Assembly (NCBI GenBank): GCA_009746045.1
Contig: RPFO01000082.1
Location: 3,405,968 to 3,469,967, forward strand
Origin: Mesostigma viride
Taxonomy: Eukaryota; Streptophyta; Mesostigmatophyceae; Mesostigmatales; Mesostigmataceae
Reading direction: 5' to 3'
Length of the DNA stretch: 64,000 bases
Part shown: positions 43,956-54,963 of the stretch, one piece after another
Position numbering within the stretch: the stretch's first letter is position 1
How the letters are laid out: the number at the start of each line of letters is the position of its first letter
Notes under the pieces: generated by a model
What the model saw: only the letters and a program-made list of their open reading frames with translations
Databases searched by the model: none
What the model was told of the DNA's origin: nothing
Translations under genes and position numbers: made by a program

Positions 43956-46900
43956 GCGAGATATAGTGGGTAACACTCTTACCTCACGTCCTTTCCTGTG
44001 GCCGGTTACTAGGCGATCATTCCGGCGAGGTAGTTCCATGCTCCGACCACGTCAGGCCGGCACAAGCCTACTAGTTTGTTCTCGAACGGCGCATGCACTT
44101 CAATCACAGCAGTTTTCGCGCTCTGGCTATCTCAGTAGATCTGCTCATCGGGCCATTCGTGCCAAGGTAAAGGGTAACCTAGCGACTTTGATGCTATTGA
44201 CGGATGCGCCGTGGGACGGGACGTTTCGTCTGCCTCAGTGCCTACGCGTTTTTACGTGGTCCCCGTTTCGTTTTCAATGTTCTTTTTTCTTTTCATTTTC
44301 TTTTTCCTCTCTCATGCTATCTATTTCTCTTACATATTTCTTCCACTTTCTGTTCATGTTTCTTTTAGCTCTTCTTATTACTTTATCATTCTTATTCATA
44401 TTCTCTAATTATCATTCCTTCCCGGCCTACTAGATAGTTGTTGGCAATACGGCTGGTCTATGAGTTGCCCGTGCTAGCGGTTCCCCCGCCGACCCCTCCC
44501 AGCGATCCCTAGACTAACCAAGGATAGGGCACCTCGCGGGCGGCGAAATTAGGCTTTGCCTCTGGTGTTTGCCTTTTTCCCGCACCCGTTAGAAAGCCCT
44601 GACTTGATGAAATGAAGAAGGGAAGCTCTGTAGTCTCCAGACACATCACGGTTGTCGGCTCCTTGACATCACGCCCTTGGGAATTGAAACGGGCTTATTA
44701 GTGTACCATGTCTCATTTGCCAGGGCCGGTGTCATTTTACATGGTTTTCTTCCACTGGCCGGCCCAACTTCTGTCATAGATCACAACGGTCTGAAAGTGC
44801 CAAAAAACACCCATCTTACTCCTCCTAGCTGCACTAATATTCGGATGATGGTCAAACTTGGTGGCTGGCTTCTCCATGGTACCCAGATTTACTGTGCCAA
44901 GTCACACCTTGGTTGGCCACTTGGTGCTCACAGAATGGTGACGTCCAAAAGCATAAAAAACGCCGAAATTGCCAGTTTTATTCATAATTAATTCCACAAA
45001 CAACACAATTAATGTCGTTTTGACCTGGAAATGGGCAGACACATTAAATATAACATATGCAGCTCAAGTACTAAGTTGCACCCGAAATAGAGATGGGATG
45101 GCCAGAAATTATGCTGTCAACCGTCACAAATACGGTCATTTGGAGCATTTTATGGATCATTAAATGCACCCAACAGTGCAAATGAGCTGGAAGTAAGCAA
45201 ACACTTTACTTGCAACATCTGCAGGCTGGCTGCAAAGTTGCACCTTGATTGAACACCAACTAGTTACATGATTCTGCTGTCACGCGTCACTCTCGCGCAA
45301 AATTTGGATATACAATGCACCACAGGTAGCGCAAATGAGTTCAGACAGAGCTGAAATTTTTAATGCAATTTAAATAGAGCATGCTGAACATGATTGCCAA
45401 GTATTACCTCAGTCACACCACAGATGACGATGTGTCACAGTGACACGTGACAGCAGCCAACATCATATAATATTTCCTTACAAGTTCATACCCCATAACA
45501 GTACGAGCTGAGGTAAGGTTGAACTCCAACTTGGTTATCTCCACCCATACATGTGGCATGCACTTCATCATGGAAATACATGAACAGTTGTCTCTTTGAT
45601 ACATCAATAGTATTAACTACCAACATTCCAATGGTGGGGCGTGTTGAGAGAGAGCAACTAGTTGGCAAGTCAAATAGTGGTTCGAAGCAAACATGGCTGC
45701 ACACTACATTTGCTTGCAGTTGCTATCTAACATCTCTAGCACATTAACTAGCCAGCTAGCTCGCATGCCAAACAATCTTCTAAAGGTGCATGGGCATTTT
45801 TTTATGTGTTGTTCATCGTGCACCCTGGACTACCAATCCTAGTGAAGCATGGGCTATGCACGGCAGATGGAGGATGTGGCCATGGGCATGCCATGAGCAG
45901 ATGCCAGCGAAGGTGCTGGCAGCAGGCAGGTCAGGCAGCAGTAGTGGGATCTAGTGATGCAGAAGAGAGTGGCACATGTGGTAGAAAGTAATGCAGATGG
46001 CAGTAGTATGGCCAGTGGCACGAGGCAGCGATCATGAAGGCTATCGTTATGCAGATAGACGTTATGGTCTAGCCTTGAGGTTATGTTGCTACTGCTGCAT
46101 GATGGAAGGGAAATTTATGTGGCAGGTGGCACGGTACAGCCAACAGTGGTGTAGTGTGCAAACCAACTCATTGGGGTGGGCTTGTGGTGAAAGCTCTCCA
46201 TTCAGATTTCCGTGGCAACACACCAGGTCATGATATTCTGTGGTGCTGGCAAGTGGTAGTGACAGATTGATCATGCCAGTGATTGATAGCAATGGTGAGC
46301 AGTAGGGTGCCTTCTTTGATACTACTGGCATTATCTGTTGTGCCAGGTGCCAGCTATGTCAGCTGCCGATGCTGCTAAATGTGGCCCCAGTTTCTGGTGC
46401 TACGATAGAAGAGATGAAGAGGGCCGGCAGGAACTTGTGGCTGCAATCACGATCAAGGCTGCGATGGGCGAAGTCAATATGGCAGATTGTGGCAGCAATG
46501 GTGCAGGGCCTGGCGTTATCGTTAATGGCAGATTCCATACTGAGTTGTAGGGACACTGCCAGCAGTTACACCAACAGGCGAGACTCATGGTGGTGGACGT
46601 TGCTCCTGGTGGGAGTCTATAATATCTGTCACATGGGTATGCGCACACGATGCACCTGGTGGTCCTCCATGCTAACGACAGGAATGTTGGTATTGCTATG
46701 CAATCGTGGCACTGCTAACAACGGCGTAACAGTGGTAGGTGTGTTGGGGTGGTGGGGAGTGATGTGGCAGTGGTGTGGCAGCAAGCACTTTGGTAATCGT
46801 TATTGTGATGTTGTTGTGAGCCCGTAGAAGGTGTCCTGGTGAGATTCATGCCTCTTACGCAATGCTGTAAGCCCATTGTGCACTCTGTTGTGCCCGCAAC

Positions 46901-48228
46901 AATATTCATCATCATAGGCAGCAACCATATCAAAGACAAATCAGCCCCCTTCCATGTATAGTACTTAATTCTCAGCCTGCTTCAACATATCTGAATGTAA
47001 CAAGGGCAATGAATCCTGGGTTTCCCAAGGCAGCAACAACATCTGCGCACTTCACATACCTGGGCTCCCCCCTGGTTTCTTCGTGCCTCCCAGCCCCAGA
47101 TCAGAACACGCCGCCCATCATTGATAAACATGGTGCATTATAATCTGGCCAAGGAAAGAGGTTGAAATACTTACCAACAGGTCCGCTAAAGTGGAGCCCC
47201 AGCAGCGTGTTGTATGGCCTGTGAAAGCTGGATAAGCTCCAGGGTTGCACATCAACACACCTATATGTGCTGACTGTTGAATACAGGACATGTACCTTCT
47301 GTTTGTTGCCTTCAGGCTCAGCTTCCTACGCCATGAATTACACTTGGAAGAATGAACAGGCGCACATCACGCTGTTTGGGGAGGCTGGCCATGGCTTACG
47401 TCTCCCTCTCGAGCAGCGATGCTTGACGAGGCGTCCGGCGTAACATGAACGAGGCGCTTTCACGAGCCTCGGGGAAAGAGACAGGCAGAAAATCTGGAAG
47501 GGGAACGGGGCTGGCTTCACCCTACCTTGGATCCGGATGCCGAAAAAGCAGGTTCCACTGTACAGCGTCGACTCAACCAGCGCAATGCGTATTCATGCTT
47601 CATTTCGCAACGATCGCAGGCGATATTCAGTGATGAGCGCAGGTCTACACTACAGAGCCAGCAAAAAATCAGGCTGGGCTTCGCTCTAGAAGTTGTTGAA
47701 GCGCCCTGCGCAAATGGGATGACAAAAATGAAAGAAACGAGGGAGTGGCATATTTTTACGTGCGTTGCCATGATCAGCCCCGCACGCACCCTCCCGGCAG
47801 TTCCAACTGCTGCGGCAACGAGGCATTTACAATGGCAGTCGTTTTAACAAAAAGTTTTTCGGTCAAAATTTTTTGAATTAGTCATAGAACCGTGCGAGCG
47901 GCTTACCTTGAACTACACTGTCGCCGTTTTCGATAAGTTTCCGGTGTGACTTTTTGGGGGTCCACTGCAAAATGCAGCGGACCTGACCCGACCTCGCGAA
48001 AATGCCCGCCCTTTTTCTGTTTTCCTGAAAAAATGGACCGATTTCTTTAGGATAAAAAAATATCTACGTGAAGTAGATGAGTTATGAAGGCTCAAAATCA
48101 ATTCGCTGTCCGTAATGTGTTCTCAGGACGGTCGCTAGGATTTTCACGGCCGCCATGGGTGCTGCGTGACTTTTTGCCTCGTCGTCACCTTCCCGCCCAC
48201 CAGATTTTCGGGATCTCGCGCCAATTTG
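43956..48228. other. No gene recognised
   Basis: Moderate-GC sequence with short open frames only (for example 43,966-44,433 and 46,369-46,827, plus). Ser/Phe-rich or low-complexity translations and the lack of paired splice sites argue against coding. 45,800-46,850 is rich in CAGNGGC-type trinucleotides. I see no repeat boundary. Confidence 0.45.
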
Positions 48229-48815
48229 GGGTGGTCCCACGCGGAATGGGGTAGATTTTTGCAAGAAAAAAACGCTAGTTTCAATCGTCCGAAAAACGGA
48301 CATTGCGCCGAAATTCTTGCCGAAAAATTTGCAGCCGAGCGAATTTTCCGCCGGCCGGAAAGGGTCTCTCTGCAGCTAGACCCTTCGCAAATCGTGCGAA
48401 ATCGCGCAAAATTTGCTGAAATTGACCAAAACCAGGCCAAAAAAGTGTAAAATCATGCGAAATCTTGAAAATTTTGCTGAAATTGACCAAAAACCAACCA
48501 AAAAAGTGCGAATTCATGCAAAAAAGTTCGATTGTAAAAAAATTACGACATGTAAAAAATGCGTGAATTCATGCGAAAATTTTCAAAGGGTCTCTCTGCA
48601 GCTAGACCCCGTTCGTGTAAAATTATGCCAAATCCTGTGAAATCGTGTGAAATTGTGTGAAATTGTGCGAAAATCGTGCGAAAATCACGCGAAATTGTGC
48701 AAAATTTTGCGGGCGTTCTCAAATCGCCAGAAAAAAATTCGAAACGGAAAGTCGAAAACAGCGTTTTTTTCTTGCAAAATGCGCGAAAAACTACCCCATT
48801 CGGCGTGGGACCACC
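48229..48815. mobile_element. 587-bp inverted-repeat element carrying two palindromes
   Basis: Left end GGGTGGTCCCACGCGGAATG, right end in reverse GGGTGGTCCCACGCCGAATG. Both continue GGGTAG, a T-run, then GCAAGAAAAAAACGCT, so the terminal repeats are ~60 bp. Two palindromes (48,361-48,384 and 48,587-48,610; GGTCTCTCTGCAGCTAGACC type) lie inside. The interior is A/T-rich with many GTGNGAAAT words. No coding capacity. The same terminal sequence recurs once, at 54,669. Confidence 0.85.
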
Positions 48816-49681
48816 CTTTGGTGACGGAGTAAGATGGTCGTTTTTGGCGGGGCTCGGACCGTTGTGTGTGCATTCGACTGCCCACTGGCACACGACTTGC
48901 CCCATATGGTCAGGCAGCGCGGGTGAATCTGATGAGGTGGTACTGACCACCCGGGCCGGGGGGCTTCACCTCAATGCTGCCTATACCCCACCTAAGCGGA
49001 TGATGTCAGCAAGGGCTGCCATGCGCGCCCTGTCACGATCGATGGCGGTAAGATTCCTGGCGCACGGCTGTCCAGGTCCTGTGGTCTACGACTCAGGTAG
49101 GTGTTGAACTGGCGAAGGCAGCGCTTCTCCTTGCAACAAAACCGCTCCTCGGTTTCCATGTCGCCCGTAACATATTATCCAACTTCTGCTGACGAAGCGC
49201 GTCTGTGCTCTGCTTGCCATGACGTTTGGTTCCAGTTGGCGATTCCTGTACGCCATTGTGGAATGAAAATTCGTGATCGGGATCATCAGCATTCCAGCCG
49301 TCATCCAAACTGCCATGATTCCCACATGAGTACATCCAACCCCACAATTCGTCATCGTCCATTGAGCCTACTCCATCAGTATTCTCCCTATCTGAAAACG
49401 CATCAACCTAAATTTCCAAGCTCTGCGACATTAGAAACTTCGCACCTACTTACGGCCGGATACAGCAACCCTACCATTATGACTACGTAGTAGCCACAAC
49501 TGGTACTGTCATATAAATTCGCCACCTCTAGTCTAGGTAATGTCTGCTTCTGTCACCATTTAGTACCATCCGCATTTCATGCCATTCTTCCTCTGCAAAA
49601 TCCAGAAATCACCATTTTATTCGCACTGCAAGCGCTACAACAGATTAGCAGCCGGTTGTCTTACGTGCAGCATGCTCTATT
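48816..49681. other. No gene recognised
   Basis: Contains an open frame (48,676-49,107, plus) that runs out of the preceding element, and nothing that looks like a family or spliced gene. Confidence 0.4.
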
Positions 49682-51966
49682 TTAAGGGGACGGGACATGC
49701 CCGAATTTTTTGGCGCCAAAAAATTCGCGCCGGAACCGAAGGTCATAAATTTCACGTGCACGGTGCGCGCACCCCTTGCGGAAGTGGCCATGGCGACTGC
49801 GTTCAGGCGAAACTACCACACTAGGGCAGGCGAAATGCAAAAATTTTACTCGAATCTAAAAGACGATGAGTTTATGATGTTAGTTTGTGGCGGAAATCAG
49901 CTGGTTTACAATATCGCTGTTGTTTTTTAATGCCATCGGCATGGGGGGTAATCTGAATTTTTTGGTCGCGCGGAATAAAATAGAATTCATGATAGCGGCA
50001 GTAAAATCGCGGTTTTTAGGGTTGTTTTGACCGTGAAGCAGGCGTTAATACCCTTTGCATCGAATTCTAAACCGAGCTGGTGCTTTTTGCCAGATTTTCG
50101 GCCATAATCGGTAAGTAATTGTTCAGACCTGCGCAGTGCGTGTCTGACCTGTCCATGGAAGAACGGCGGTTGTTGCGCGCCTGGGCGAGGGATTTACGAG
50201 GGCGAGGTACAGATTTGTCGCGAATGTTATCTGCTATCAGTGCTTTCTTCTATGAGCTCATCGTTCGAGGTTTTTTGCGTTCTTTTTGGGCAGTTTCCGC
50301 CAGCTATCTCGCCGTCGCTTGCCGTTGTGTTGTCGAATACCTGGCAGCTTTAGATTGTTTTCGTTGATGTCGTGGTCAGGGCCGCTTCAGTCGCAGCCTA
50401 TAGCTCTTCGGGAAGGTATAAGGCATTTCATAAAACGTGTTCCGGCAAGGATGTTGTGCGTATGGACGCTTCTTGTTGTGTGAGAGTGACGCACCCTCTC
50501 TTCGCAGCGGCATCACAGCGCTCATGCGCTGAAGGGCCGCCAATGGTTTCTTTGAATTTTATCGTGCAGGGATGGAAGTGTTTTAGTGATGATGATGTTG
50601 GAGATATTGCATTTGTGTGACTGCATGTAGATAGCTGTCACCAATGGTTGTTTGAGCTTTCCTTTGTTATGATGATGTGACAAGACTACAATGTGCTGAG
50701 CCAACCATGGTTGACATGCATGACTGCATGCAAGCAATATATACCATGTTCCTACTTGGTTCCTTGCCCTCCATAGTCCCAGTTTGTCATCCATGCCGGG
50801 GAGGACAGTTTAGGAGGTGTTGTTGAGTTGATTAGCTTGGTTGTCATCAACCTTACACTCTAACCTAGGAGAAACATAGGAAATGCTGCTTAGGCATATT
50901 AGGGCTACCATCGTCAAGGCTATGAACATATTTACAAGGCTGGCCATGCTGGAGGGATGATGAAGACATATGAGGTGCGTGGCCACCCCTTCGTACATTG
51001 TAAACATACTCAGCATGGTTTTGGTGCATGTTGGATGGCATATGAAGTGGCACTGTGGGGTTACTAACTTACTGAGTGGTCCTTAGCGCCTTGTCAGGTG
51101 GTCATATAGGAAACCCATCAACTTGAGTAGTTCTTGTCACAATGACCCCCCACGTTGAGCATGCGTTGCCGTCAGCGTGCAAGAGTTAATTATGTGTGCT
51201 TTGGTCAGTTTGCAGATGTCCTTGATGAAGAAGGAGGTGCTAGTGTGGCTGAATGGTTACTCTAATTTCCTTGTAGAGTCTACATGGGTGGCCGTCTTGG
51301 AATGGTTGTAACTTGGGCAGTTCTTGTCAGAATGGCGTCAAACCTTGAACATAGGTGGTACCGTATGTGCAGAGGTTGGCAGCATGTGGTTTGGCCAGTT
51401 TTTGCATGGTTTGGATGGATAAAGGGGTGTTTATGGTGTAAGATACACTCAAAAACCTCCCTTAGCTTCGTCACAGGTGGCTACCTAGGAAATCCATCAA
51501 CTAGAGCTGCGCTCGTCAGAATGACCTGAAAATTTGGGGCTGCATGTCCCCCACCTGTAATATTTGGGAATATATGGTGGAGCATGATATGATGTGTTTA
51601 TGATTTGATTTTTTTTTTTTGGATTAAAAAAGTACCTGTTTTGCGGGAAATCCATCAACGTGAGTAAACATTCTTATTTCTTGGTCCCAATTAGGTAGAA
51701 TTTCTCAAAAGTGGGGGAACTATGCGGGAATATATGATTTGGTCCCAATATGTTTGCCCATTGTCCTAGGGAAAATGTGACTAAAATAGCGTCTTTTTCT
51801 ATTTTTAGCGCGTTACCGGTGTATGGTGGGGGCTAGTACCCCCCCCAAGGGGCTGGAAATTTTTTTTTTAATCATATTTATGGTCCCCAATCATCATTGG
51901 ATTTTTTGCACATGCATAGGTATGGTTTCCAGAAAAGTGCCCTTTAGGCATGTCCCCTCCCCTTAA
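49682..51966 (+). mobile_element. TTAA-flanked inverted-repeat element, copy C (2.29 kb)
   Basis: TTAA at 49,682 and 51,963. Left end GGGGACGGGACATGCC and right end (reverse) GGGGAGGGGACATGCC: a 16-bp inverted repeat with one mismatch, the best preserved of the family. The perfect 26-bp palindrome is at 49,702-49,727. The 77-codon frame at 49,697-49,930 is identical in translation to that at 5,278-5,511 of copy A, pointing to recent amplification. No transposase is visible. Confidence 0.92.
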
Positions 51967-52078
51967 ACACTGTAAGAATTGCACTGCAGGCACCGTGGCG
52001 TAGCTCGATGCAGCTCAATGATACCTTAGCGTAGCTACTCACGCTCTGGCTTCTGAGCAGATTCGGAGATAGTCGATG
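51967..52078. other. Short spacer
   Basis: No feature seen between the TTAA element and the minisatellite. Confidence 0.4.
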
Positions 52079-52510
52079 CCTGGCCCCGGCTGGGGAAGCC
52101 TTGTCCGTGAAGATACGATGCACGGGGAAGCATTGTCCGCGGAGATACGATGCCTGGCCTCCGCTGGGGAAGCCTTGTCCGCGGAGATACGATGCCTCAG
52201 TGGCCTCGGCGGGGGAATGCCTGCCTCGGCGGGGGAAAATTAACCTTGTCCACGGAGATACGATGCCTGGCCTCCGCTGGGGAAGCCTTGTCCGCGGAGA
52301 TACGATGCCTGGCCTCGGCGGGGGAATATTTTGTACGATGCCTGCCTCGGCTGCATGGGGAAAATCTTGTCCTCGGAGATACGATGCCTGGCCTCCGCTG
52401 GGGAAGCCTTGTCCGCGGAGATACGATGCCTGGCCTCGGCTGGGAATATTTTATAAGATGCCTGCCTCGGCTGAGTTGAGTTGTCCGCGGAGATACGATG
52501 CCTGCATATG
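52079..52510 (+). repeat. 42-bp minisatellite
   Basis: About ten units based on GATACGATGCCTGGCCTCCG and CTGGGGAAGCCTTGTCCGCG, with shortened variants that have GGGGGAATATTTT. Because 42 is a multiple of three, several frames remain open, but translation changes with each variant unit. Confidence 0.92.
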
Positions 52511-52711
52511 GGCTGCCACAGTTGGCCAACCTCTTGTACATGGGTAACACAACGAGCCTCCCAGGAAGGGATAGGGACTCATTGTAAGTTGTTTGTGCTC
52601 CTGAACCAGTATGGGTGCTATGTACATACAATAAGGAATCCAACCGTACTCCGCGCCCGCATGATTGACAAGGAGAAATGGGCTGCCATCTGCGATAAGC
52701 ACCTTAATTAA

Positions 52712-54345
52712 TTAATTAATTAAACTCGTGCTCCCGTTGGGGAGTCACGGAGCACCGAAGTGCTTTTAATCCCTGTGTGTGCACTACAGGAGAAAGGGCA
52801 GAGACCCCCAGTCTCCTTCATGCCAAAGGCATGCCACAGCTGCAATCGGGCGCGGCTAGCTAAAAGGACAGGCTAACGATCCGGCAAACTGTGGGTGCAA
52901 TAAGACCCATGTGAGCATGTCATAGCAAGGAGCGTGGGCAAGTAATCTGAACATAGCCAGGGCGTAGCATGGCTGTACTAGAACTAGGCTAAGGCTATGG
53001 CTGGTTGTGTACCGTGCGTTGGCGGCACGTGACTAGGTTTGTTGGCACAGCTAGGCAAACATTCTAGGCATGGCTGCCTTAGCGACAGTGACTCGATCCA
53101 ATGGTTACAAGCTAGGGCTATTGCTATTCTAGCCCGCTGGGGGCGTCCACATCTTGTGGTTGATCATCAGGTCCCCGCCCCTCCAGTACACCTTGGGCTT
53201 CTGGGGGTCCTGCTTATGGCGGAGGTATTCCGGCCACAGGTCGCGTCGCTGCTGTTGCTGAGCGGGGGTTAGGTCGTCATCCAGCGTCCAGGTGAGGTCG
53301 TGCAACCGCTTGCGACGAGAGAGGAACCGCTGCTTATCCTCAGGGGAGAGGAAGGTGAGCAGGACTGGTGGGGTGGCCGCCTTGTCCCGTGAGTGGGGAA
53401 GGCGGTGGCACCCACGCAGTTCTACCTCACCTACCAGGCCCATGAGGGTAAGAAGCTGTTTCTTGATCTCGTCAGCAAGGGAGGTTGACGTCTCACCTGG
53501 CTTCTGGGGGAAGCGACGTAGCACCACTCGGCACTCGCGGCGAGCGCGATCGGTGACCTCCCGTTGCTGGGCCTGGCGGTGGTCCTCCAGCTCCTGGAGC
53601 TTCGTGGCGATGGCGTCGGTGGTGGAGGCGGTCGCTGTCCGCAGCAGGTCCGCGTAGGAGAGCGGGAGGTCACCAGCATCCTGCCGGGGTGGCTGGGAGG
53701 CAATGGTGGCCGTCTGCTCCGCTAGCTTTGGGACCTGTGTGGCCAGGGCCTCGGTGTGGGCGGTGATGGCCTCAAGCTTCTTCATGAGCACGCCGCACTT
53801 GCCTTCCACCTGGTTAAGGCGAGAGACAAGTGCAGCATGCGTTTCCGAAGCCTGCGCCGCGGTGTGTAGCGCCGTGAACTGTGGTTGTAGCTTGTGGACG
53901 ACCTTGGTTTCCACGTTGGAGACCCGGGCCTCGACCGTGTTGAGCGTGGTGTTCAGCGAGGTCATCTTCTCGGCCAGCGGCCAGGTCACGTGCTCCTCCA
54001 GCACTGCGCGGATGTCATCCTTGCAGAGGGAGGAAGCCGATGGGGCTGCCGGCTGTGCGGGGGCTGGGGCGTTGAGTGCGTTCCAAAGTTCTCTGTGGAT
54101 GGCGCCGAAGCTGCGCTGGTAGTATAGCTGGTCAAGATAGACTCGCGTTGGCGGGATTCGGCACAGGTGTAGAGCCAGGACGTGTCGCGGTAGTCGATAG
54201 CCGCCCCCCTTCTCCAGGGCACAAAGAGCTTCCGCTCCTGTGTGAGGAACTGGAGAACTTCGACGACTTCCTGCGGCGACAGCTGCTGCCACTCGAGGAG
54301 GGAGAACAATAAGCACCTTCCCGAGGAGTATGCTCCTGTTTTCTC
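52712..54345 (-). mobile_element. ORF1-only LINE (ORF2 deleted)
   Basis: Minus-strand element: ORF1 (53,129-54,316), ~370 bp of sequence without ORF2 similarity, then the LINE 3' terminus (52,728-52,758, reverse of CCCCAACGGGAGCACGAGT) with a (TTAA)n tail at 52,705-52,727. ORF2 is absent, so it would depend on another element's RT. A similar layout is seen at 18,109-20,143. Confidence 0.8.
53129..54316 (-). CDS. LINE ORF1 protein (coiled coil, RNA-binding), nearly intact
   Basis: ORF1 proteins of L1-like elements coat the element RNA. The frame of 395 codons has heptad-like segments (LAEKMTSLNTTLNTVEARVS, LVSRLNQVEGKCGVLMKKLE) indicating a coiled coil at ~115-210, YADLLRTATAS, an RRM-like region with RRECRVVLRRFPQ and LTFLSPEDKQRFLSRRKRL, and a C-terminal domain with LDDDLTPAQQQQRRDLWPEY and VYWRGGDLMI. 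The first ~60 codons probably belong to another frame: EWQQLSPQEVVEVLQFLTQE, KLFVPWRRGAAIDYRD and SWLYTCAESR read well in the neighbouring frame, so there is a frameshift near 54,150. No ATG is at the frame's 5' end. Confidence 0.8.
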   Translation of the reverse strand: MLIVLPPRVAAAVAAGSRRSSPVPHTGAEALCALEKGGGYRLPRHVLALHLCRIPPTRVYLDQLYYQRSFGAIHRELWNALNAPAPAQPAAPSASSLCKDDIRAVLEEHVTWPLAEKMTSLNTTLNTVEARVSNVETKVVHKLQPQFTALHTAAQASETHAALVSRLNQVEGKCGVLMKKLEAITAHTEALATQVPKLAEQTATIASQPPRQDAGDLPLSYADLLRTATASTTDAIATKLQELEDHRQAQQREVTDRARRECRVVLRRFPQKPGETSTSLADEIKKQLLTLMGLVGEVELRGCHRLPHSRDKAATPPVLLTFLSPEDKQRFLSRRKRLHDLTWTLDDDLTPAQQQQRRDLWPEYLRHKQDPQKPKVYWRGGDLMINHKMWTPPAG

Positions 54346-54668
54346 CCCACGGGCCCCGCGGCCCGTAACTTGCTAGCCAGGGTAGAAGTCCGCAGGTGGA
54401 GGTTATTGGTCCTGAGGATAGCCGCTACACTATACCGCCTCGTCTGCCATTACAGTAGAGGACAGCTCGGATGAGGATTACATCCCCATCTAGTGCTTAA
54501 CGGTTGGGGGATGATGCAGACGATATTTGTTTAAACTTTTGAGTAATTATTTTTCTAATGAGATTAGCATAGTACTCGGGTGACCGTGGCATGCCTTTGC
54601 GCATGACACGCAAGTACTTACTTACTGAAGTAATCCAAGCTCATGTCATGCCCAGAGGGTTGTGACTT
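54346..54668. other. No gene recognised
   Basis: Probably LINE 5' region and spacer. Nothing else seen. Confidence 0.4.
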
Positions 54669-54745
54669 GGGTGGTCCCACGCGGAATGGGGTCATTTTTG
54701 GCGCATTTTGCAAGAAAAAAAACGCTAGTTTCAATCGTCCGATAT
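54669..54745 (+). mobile_element. Terminal repeat shared with the 587-bp element
   Basis: GGGTGGTCCCACGCGGAATG, GGGTCATTTTTGGCGCATTT and GCAAGAAAAAAAACGCTAGT, then TTCAATCGTCCGA. This matches the left end of 48,229-48,815 (including TTTCAATCGTCCG) and, in TGGCGCATTTTGCAAG, its right end. The matching opposite end was not found in the window; orientation implies the body extends rightward through the giant gene. Confidence 0.82.
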
Positions 54746-54963
54746 CTTTTTTTCGCGCGAATTTGGCGTCCGATCGCGTATTTTCGAGCTAATTTGGTGT
54801 CATAATGCTTAATTCATGTCAATTTGAGCGTACATTCCACATCGAGAGGCTTGAAAGTTAGTAATTCATGTAAATTTTACGTGGAGAGACTCGACATCAT
54901 CCTAACCTTTGTATTAACCATAGGACGAGCATTGCCAGCGCATGTCCAAGTGCTAACTTTCCC

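Noticed and set aside
52079-52643. 148-codon frames across the 42-bp repeat
   Set aside because: Open because 42 is a multiple of three; the translation changes where unit variants occur.
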